Below are positions 4,647-8,894 of a DNA stretch of 8,894 nucleotides, piece after piece (within the stretch, counting starts at the first letter, position 1; every line of letters begins with the position of its first letter). The stretch is taken from assembly GCA_040003255.1 (NCBI GenBank), contig JBDUCV010000082.1, forward strand, positions 1 to 8,894, read 5' to 3'. Under the pieces are notes generated by a model. The model worked only from the letters and a program-made list of their open reading frames with translations. It was not told the origin of the DNA and did no database searches. The position numbers and the translations under genes are program-made. The DNA is from JBDUCV01 sp040003255 (lineage in GTDB: Bacteria; Actinomycetota; Actinomycetes; Mycobacteriales; Jatrophihabitantaceae).

Positions 4647-6344
4647 ATGGCGGGCAAGCACACCGCGCGTCGTGCAAGCGGCCCTTCGTACGGCAGCCGA
4701 GGACGCAGCCGGCGCCTGGTGGTGAGCGTTGCGGTGGTGGTCGCGGTATTGGCGGTGGTGGCCGCCGCCGCAGCAAGCGCACTGCGCCGCAGCGGCGACC
4801 TGCGGGCGGCCGCGCCTACCGCGGCGTCGGCAACCTGCTCGAGCACCATCACCATCCCGGTGGTGGTTGCACCCGCCGTCGAGTCGGTCACCCGGGCGAT
4901 CGCCGAACGCTGGGTCGGCAACCACCCGGTCGCGTCCGACAGGTGCGTCACCGTGACGGTCACCGGTCAGGAGCCCCTGGCGGCCGAGCGCAGCATCGAG
5001 ACCGACCCGACGCCGACGCTCTGGATCCCGGATTCGAGCGTGTGGGCGGCAATGCTCGGGGCCACGCCGGCGCTGTCCTCAGCCGTCACCATCGGCAACT
5101 CGATCGCCACGTCGCCGCTTGTGCTCGCTGCGGCCCCCGGCAAGGCCACCGCGCTCGCCGCCACGGCGAAAGCAGGGTGGGCAGCAGGGGTGATCGGCAA
5201 GGTGCGGGTCGCGATCTGTGATCCGACGATAAGTTCAACGGGCGCGCTCACCGCGCTCGCGCTGCAGGCACAGACCGGCACCGCCCCGGGCGCGTCCGCG
5301 GCCCTCGTGGGACAGTTCGCCCGGCTAGCCGCCAGCAGGATCGCCTCACCGGCCGCGGGACTGGCGAACCTGCAGGCACATCCAGCCACCGCCCCGGCAT
5401 TGGTCGCCAGTGAGCGCGACGTCTTCGCCGGTAACCAAGGCAAGCCCACCGCAGTGGCCACCGCCGTCTACCCTGCGGGCGCGACGCCGGTCCTCGACTT
5501 TCCAGTTGTCACGGTGGCCCCCGCCGGTGCCGATCAGGTACTCGTCGCCGTAGCCACTTTGTTCGCGCAGCAGCTGGCCACCCCGAACGCGCAGCGGCAA
5601 TTCACCGCCGCTGGCCTTCGCGACCCCGCCGGCACCCCGCTGCCGATCGACTCAGGCAGCTCGGGCATCGCCAGCCAGATCGTCACCGCCGCGCCCGCCC
5701 CGGACGCGGCAAAGCTCGCAGAAACCGCGCGGTTGTGGAAGGCGGCCGCAAAGCCGTCGCACCTACTCGCCGTCATGGACGTGTCGGGCTCGATGCGCGA
5801 TCCGGCTGGCAACGGCCAGTCCAAGATCGCCATCGCGGCCGCCGCGGCGCAGAGCGCGATAGCTCTCATGCCCGATGGATGGACGGTTGGCCTGTGGTCG
5901 TTCTCGATCCAGGCACCGCCGCTGACGGATTGGACCGAGCTCGTGCCGCTCGGCAAGGTCCGCGCCCAGCGCACTTCCCTCCAGACAGCTGCGGGCACGC
6001 TGCCCAGCCGGGTCAGCGGCAACAGCGGCCTCTACGACACCGCACTCGCGGCGTTCGAGCAGGTGACGAGGAGCTACGACCCGTCGAGTGTCAACGTCGT
6101 GGCGCTGCTCACCGACGGCACGAACCTCGACTCCGACGGCATCGACCTGGCGACACTGCTCGGCAAGCTGAAGACCGAATTCAACCCGGAGCGTCCGGTG
6201 ACCATCGTCACCATCGGCGTCGGCCCAGATGCCGACGCGAGCGCCCTCGAGCAGATCGCTGCCGCCACCATGGGCCGGTTCTATTCGGTCAAGGATCCGG
6301 CCAATATCCGGGGGGTCCTGCTCGATTCGATCATTGTCAACTAG
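4647..6344 (+). CDS. Membrane-anchored substrate-binding-like / von Willebrand A domain protein
   Basis: This 565-residue protein has a short basic cytoplasmic N-terminus, one membrane helix (about 24-45) and a large extracytoplasmic part. Residues ~62-345 resemble a periplasmic substrate-binding domain of the family 1 or 11 type (I-T-I-P-V-V-V-A-P-A-V near 68-78, T-L-W-I-P-D-S at 124-130, and a C-D-P...S-T-G-A-L-T-A-L segment at 191-204). Residues ~370-565 are a von Willebrand A domain with an intact MIDAS: Asp378-x-Ser380-x-Ser382 (D-V-S-G-S), Thr465 in L-Y-D-T and Asp490 in L-L-T-D-G. Such domains bind protein ligands through a metal ion. The start was set at ATG 4647 because GGAGGAG lies 9 nt upstream; the open frame continues back to 4335 but overlaps the CHRD gene and is not protein-like. 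There is no sorting signal. The binding partner is unknown. Confidence 0.88.
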   Translation: MAGKHTARRASGPSYGSRGRSRRLVVSVAVVVAVLAVVAAAAASALRRSGDLRAAAPTAASATCSSTITIPVVVAPAVESVTRAIAERWVGNHPVASDRCVTVTVTGQEPLAAERSIETDPTPTLWIPDSSVWAAMLGATPALSSAVTIGNSIATSPLVLAAAPGKATALAATAKAGWAAGVIGKVRVAICDPTISSTGALTALALQAQTGTAPGASAALVGQFARLAASRIASPAAGLANLQAHPATAPALVASERDVFAGNQGKPTAVATAVYPAGATPVLDFPVVTVAPAGADQVLVAVATLFAQQLATPNAQRQFTAAGLRDPAGTPLPIDSGSSGIASQIVTAAPAPDAAKLAETARLWKAAAKPSHLLAVMDVSGSMRDPAGNGQSKIAIAAAAAQSAIALMPDGWTVGLWSFSIQAPPLTDWTELVPLGKVRAQRTSLQTAAGTLPSRVSGNSGLYDTALAAFEQVTRSYDPSSVNVVALLTDGTNLDSDGIDLATLLGKLKTEFNPERPVTIVTIGVGPDADASALEQIAAATMGRFYSVKDPANIRGVLLDSIIVN

Positions 6345-6811
6345 CCAGGCCTGGCGAACGTCGCGAGCCGTGCCGATCCGGCCCCGACGGCTGACCAGCC
6401 CACCGGCACCTCGAACACGGCGACACCGCCGGTCGGAAATCCGCCGTCGAATTGGTCGTCGGTGTCGTCGAGCTCAGCCGCCAGCGCATGGATCGCCGGG
6501 TTGTGTCCCACCAGGGCCAGCGTGCTGACCTCGTCGGGTGTTCCCCGGATAACCGCGAGCAGGTCGTCGAGGGTGTTGCCGTAGATCCGCTCGTCGGTGA
6601 CCGGCGCAACGCCCGCAGCGGCGGCGTGGCGCCAGGTCTGCACCGTGCGCCGCGCCGGTGAGACGACAACTCGATCGGGCGCAATCTGCTGGTCCCCAAG
6701 CCAGCGGCCGATCGCGCTGGCGGCGGCCACGCCGGATGGCGCCAGCGGGCGATCGCGGTCAGGGTGACCGTCGGCCGCCTTGGCGTGGCGGATCAGCAGC
6801 AGCCTGGGCAT
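6341..6811 (-). CDS. SixA-like histidine phosphatase family protein
   Basis: This 156-residue cytoplasmic protein of the histidine phosphatase (phosphoglycerate mutase-like) superfamily has the length and layout of SixA, which removes phosphate from phosphohistidine proteins. The catalytic motif is L-I-R-H-A-K at 6-11, with His9 as phosphate acceptor and Arg8 binding phosphate. Further pocket residues are Arg21 (D-R-P-L), Arg54/Arg55 in S-P-A-R-R-T, Glu74 in D-E-R-I-Y-G and His103 in L-V-G-H-N-P. All look intact, so it should be active, although the substrate could be another phosphoester. It starts 3 nt after the stop of the DUF3152 gene, implying co-translation. Its stop codon shares three bases with that of the convergent vWA gene within a CTAG tetranucleotide, so there is no room for a terminator between the two genes. 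Confidence 0.9.
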   Translation of the reverse strand: MPRLLLIRHAKAADGHPDRDRPLAPSGVAAASAIGRWLGDQQIAPDRVVVSPARRTVQTWRHAAAAGVAPVTDERIYGNTLDDLLAVIRGTPDEVSTLALVGHNPAIHALAAELDDTDDQFDGGFPTGGVAVFEVPVGWSAVGAGSARLATFARPG

Positions 6812-6814
6812 CGG

Positions 6815-7750
6815 TCAGGTTCCCGCTTGCTCGGTGCCCGGGGCGTCCGCTGCGCCCTTCGGGAAGGGCCACGGATTGGCTTGGCACAGCGTGCCGTTCG
6901 CCGCCTTGAGAGTGATCGTCTGCTGCATCATCACCGCAGCCAGCCCGCCGGCCAGGCAGCCGTGCGCGTGACTGTGCCCCAGCGCATGCCCGGTCTCGTG
7001 ATTGATCATGTAGGTCCGATAGGCGGCCAGGTCGCCGACGTAGGCGGCGTCACCGCGCACCCATCGCGCCACGTTCAGAGCGACCCGCCGGTCATGATCG
7101 GGCGCCCAGCAGGACGTCTCGATCCGAAGCTCGAATCCACACAGCTGGCGCACGGTCATCGACGAGGTGATCGATACCCGGAAGTCGACCGCCCCGTTGT
7201 CGACCCGCTGCAGGGCCACGCCAGGTCGATGCGTCCAGCTCGCCGAGTCGGCGAGCACCGAGTCGACGGTGGTCGCGAACCTCGACAGGTCGACGCCGCT
7301 GACCCCGTCCTCGACTTCGACGGTGTAGCGGTGCAGCGTGCCCACGCCGATGATCGGACCGCTGCCCGGTAGGACCCGGAAGGTACCCGTGCCCTGCTCG
7401 GTGAAGGGCTCGCCAGCCGGCAGGGCGTCGGCGGCGAGAGCCTCGTTCTGCGCCTTGGAGCCGGGAAGGTCGACCTTCAGCTGGCTGCTGCCCAGGGCCA
7501 TCGGCGGGCCGGACGCGCTAGCCCCGCCAGCTGGTGGGGTGGAAGACGATCCGAGCGCCGCCGGCGGTGTGGGGGTCGACGAGGACTGGCCGCTGGCCAG
7601 CGCGACCACGGTGATGCCCACCAGCGCCGGCAGTGCGTACGCCCGCCACCCGTATCGAGCGGTGAAGCGTCGCACCGAGTGCCCCGCGAACATCGGCCCC
7701 GACAACCCGCGGTCCGGGTCATTCACCACGCATGCAGCATCGCACAACAC
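6815..7750 (-). CDS. DUF3152 metzincin-like membrane-anchored putative zinc protease
   Basis: This protein of up to 311 residues has one membrane helix (about 36-53), a Pro/Ser/Ala-rich linker to ~90, and then a DUF3152 domain. It carries the full zincin signature H-E-T-G-H-A-L-G-H-S-H (251-261), which fits the metzincin pattern HExxHxxGxxH with ligands His251, His255 and His261 and catalytic Glu252. Met274 or Met275 (A-V-M-M-Q-Q) could be the Met-turn. Cys204, 214, 265 and 289 probably form disulfides. DUF3152 proteins are common in actinomycetes; an M. tuberculosis homologue, as I recall, is Rv3207c. Catalysis is implied by motif, not proven. The start is uncertain: GTG 7750 opens the frame, GTG 7729 or 7726 or ATG 7693 are possible, and the family usually begins not far before the G-W-R-A-Y-A-L-P stretch. 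It lies 44 nt after the hydrolase gene and 3 nt before the SixA-like gene. Confidence 0.86.
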   Translation of the reverse strand: MLCDAACVVNDPDRGLSGPMFAGHSVRRFTARYGWRAYALPALVGITVVALASGQSSSTPTPPAALGSSSTPPAGGASASGPPMALGSSQLKVDLPGSKAQNEALAADALPAGEPFTEQGTGTFRVLPGSGPIIGVGTLHRYTVEVEDGVSGVDLSRFATTVDSVLADSASWTHRPGVALQRVDNGAVDFRVSITSSMTVRQLCGFELRIETSCWAPDHDRRVALNVARWVRGDAAYVGDLAAYRTYMINHETGHALGHSHAHGCLAGGLAAVMMQQTITLKAANGTLCQANPWPFPKGAADAPGTEQAGT

Positions 7751-7794
7751 GCGGTGCGGCCCGAACTGCCGCCCCCGATGCAGCCAATCGGCGG

Positions 7795-8766
7795 TCAGCC
7801 TGCCGAGCGCCGTGCGGATGCGTCCTGCAGCAAACCGAGGATTGCGCGGGCCGTCGTCTGCGGCCGCTCCATCTGGGCGACATGCCCCACGCCGGGCAGG
7901 ACAAGCAGCCGGGCATCCGGGATCGTCCGCGCCACTCGCGGCGCCAGAGAGACGTTGACCAGTCGGTCGCGATCACCCCAGATCACCAGCGTGGGGGCGG
8001 TGATCGATGCCATCCGCGTCCACATGCTCCGTGGCGTCATGGCCACATAGGAGCCGATCAGTCCACGCAGCGAGCGGACGAAGGCGTCGCTGCTCCAGGC
8101 GTTGCCCGAGCGATAGCGGATCTCGGCTACCGCCTCGGCGACGCGGTGTTCAGGCACAAGTGACGGTTCGGCGAAGCACAGCTCGATCATGCCGCGAGCT
8201 CGCCGCTCGGGGCCCATGCGCTCGAGCCGCCGCAGGGCCAGCGCACCTACGCCCGGCAGCGCCACGAGCGGCAGCAAGGGATCGCCGGCCAGCCGACGCG
8301 GCCGCAGGTCGGGTACCGCCGGCGAGATCAGGGTGAGCGTGCGCACCAGTTCCGGTCGGCGGACGGCAACCAAGATGGCGATCGCGCCGCCCATCGAGTT
8401 TCCGATCAGGTGTACCGGCCCGCGATGTCGATGCAGGTAGTTGGCCACCGTGCGCGCGTGCGCGCCCAGGGAGTAGTCCCCGTCCGGCGCCGGACCGGAT
8501 CGGCCGAAGCCGGGCAAGTCGATCGCTTCCCCGTCCAGCCACGGCGCAAGCTGGCCGGCGAGGTCCGTCCAGTTTGTCGAGGCGCCGCCCAACCCGTGGA
8601 CGTAGAGGGCAGGTTCGGCCCGCGGGCCGCCCGGAGTCGAGCGGACGAGCAACGGCACCCCGGCCACCGGCTCGATCCGGGACGGCCACGGCGGCGTCGA
8701 CGGGTCGACTGTCGGCAGCTCGTCGTCGGCCAACCGGGCTGCTGGCGGGGTGGTCGAGTCGGGCAC
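7795..8766 (-). CDS. Alpha/beta hydrolase family protein
   Basis: This 323-residue alpha/beta hydrolase has no signal peptide and is probably cytoplasmic. The oxyanion-hole motif is V-H-G-L-G-G (56-61). The nucleophile elbow G-N-S-M-G-G puts Ser124 as nucleophile. The acid is probably Asp267 in W-G-D-R-D-R-L-V, and the base His295 in G-V-G-H-V-A-Q. D-L-P-G-F-G-R-S (83-90) is the usual strand-loop following the first half of the sheet. All catalytic residues are intact. The fold covers esterases, lipases, C-C hydrolases and others, and the substrate cannot be told from sequence. Translation probably starts at GTG 8766, 9 nt after the stop of the upstream Lys/Ala-rich gene, with no strong ribosome site. 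An alpha/beta hydrolase beside DUF3152 is an arrangement I recall from other actinomycetes. Confidence 0.9.
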   Translation of the reverse strand: MPDSTTPPAARLADDELPTVDPSTPPWPSRIEPVAGVPLLVRSTPGGPRAEPALYVHGLGGASTNWTDLAGQLAPWLDGEAIDLPGFGRSGPAPDGDYSLGAHARTVANYLHRHRGPVHLIGNSMGGAIAILVAVRRPELVRTLTLISPAVPDLRPRRLAGDPLLPLVALPGVGALALRRLERMGPERRARGMIELCFAEPSLVPEHRVAEAVAEIRYRSGNAWSSDAFVRSLRGLIGSYVAMTPRSMWTRMASITAPTLVIWGDRDRLVNVSLAPRVARTIPDARLLVLPGVGHVAQMERPQTTARAILGLLQDASARRSAG

Positions 8767-8775
8767 GCCGCGAGG

Positions 8776-8894
8776 TTACGCGCTGCGACGTTGTGTCGCC
8801 GCCTTCTTGGCGGGTGCCTTCTTGGCGGGTGCTTTCTCGGCCCGCGCCTTCTTGGCGGCTGCCTTCTTGGCGGGTGCTTTCTCGGCCCGCGCCT
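8776..8894 (-). CDS. Partial CDS: C-terminal Lys/Ala/Pro-rich tail
   Basis: Only the last 38 codons lie in the window; the gene continues beyond the right edge. The - strand frame ends in TAA (8778-8776). The peptide is a repetitive basic tail built from A-P-A-K-K, A-A-A-K-K and A-R-A-E-K pentamers, closing in A-T-Q-R-R-S-A. Such histone H1-like tails occur in actinobacterial nucleoid proteins (for example the HupB C-terminus) and on some regulators, where they add DNA or RNA affinity. From memory of gene order around DUF3152 and the hydrolase, a TetR-family regulator is one candidate, but nothing visible proves it. The 9-nt gap to the hydrolase start suggests one operon. Confidence 0.6.
   Translation of the reverse strand, partial: ARAEKAPAKKAAAKKARAEKAPAKKAPAKKAATQRRSA
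8816..8894 (-). repeat. 45-bp tandem repeat in the Lys/Ala-rich tail gene
   Basis: The unit at 8816-8860 is repeated without mismatch over the 34 bases visible at 8861-8894, and the array is cut by the window edge. A partial extra unit of 15 bp lies at 8801-8815. Each 45-bp unit encodes three pentapeptides, and the exact nucleotide identity points to recent duplication. Confidence 0.8.

Noticed and set aside
6764..7372. 202-residue + strand frame opposite the DUF3152 gene
   Set aside because: It has no motif or ribosome site, and the opposite strand carries a complete zincin signature.

Overview
The window is GC-rich DNA from a high-GC actinomycete. The DUF3152 zincin next to an alpha/beta hydrolase, a Ddn-like F420 oxidoreductase, an Ala/Lys-rich protein tail and apparently leaderless promoters together suggest Mycobacterium or a close relative in Mycobacteriales. 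This is inferred from gene content only.

Left part (1-827): a small Ddn-type F420-dependent oxidoreductase on the + strand converges on a 74-residue protein of unknown function on the - strand. Both have a TANNNT -10 box 7-8 nt before the start codon, so both mRNAs are probably leaderless.

Centre (828-4396, all - strand): the most interesting part, a compact six-gene block. In transcription order it encodes (1) a secreted CHRD-domain protein with an EF-hand-like loop and a C-terminal APNTG-TM-RRR sorting signal; (2) a class F-like sortase; (3) a lipoprotein with a methionine-rich MxM repeat; (4) and (5) two small four-helix membrane proteins; (6) a cupredoxin lipoprotein with an intact H/C/H/M type-1 copper ligand set. 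Genes 3 to 6 are nearly contiguous: a Shine-Dalgarno overlaps one stop codon, and there is a GTGA and an ATGA start/stop overlap. The block reads as a self-contained envelope module, with an anchored surface protein and its own anchoring enzyme, a possible Cu(I)-binding Met-rich lipoprotein, membrane partners and a copper-binding electron carrier or scavenger. The copper role is inferred from motifs.

A 250-bp divergent control region (4397-4646) separates this block from a + strand gene for a membrane-anchored protein that fuses a substrate-binding-like domain to a von Willebrand A domain with an intact MIDAS motif (4647-6344).

Right part (6341-8894, all - strand): a probable operon. In transcription order it holds the end of a gene with a repetitive Lys/Ala-rich tail, an alpha/beta hydrolase, a DUF3152 metzincin-like membrane-anchored putative protease, and a SixA-like histidine phosphatase. 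The phosphatase gene meets the vWA gene tail to tail, and both stop codons lie within one CTAG tetranucleotide. No RNA genes, insertion sequences or CRISPR arrays were seen.
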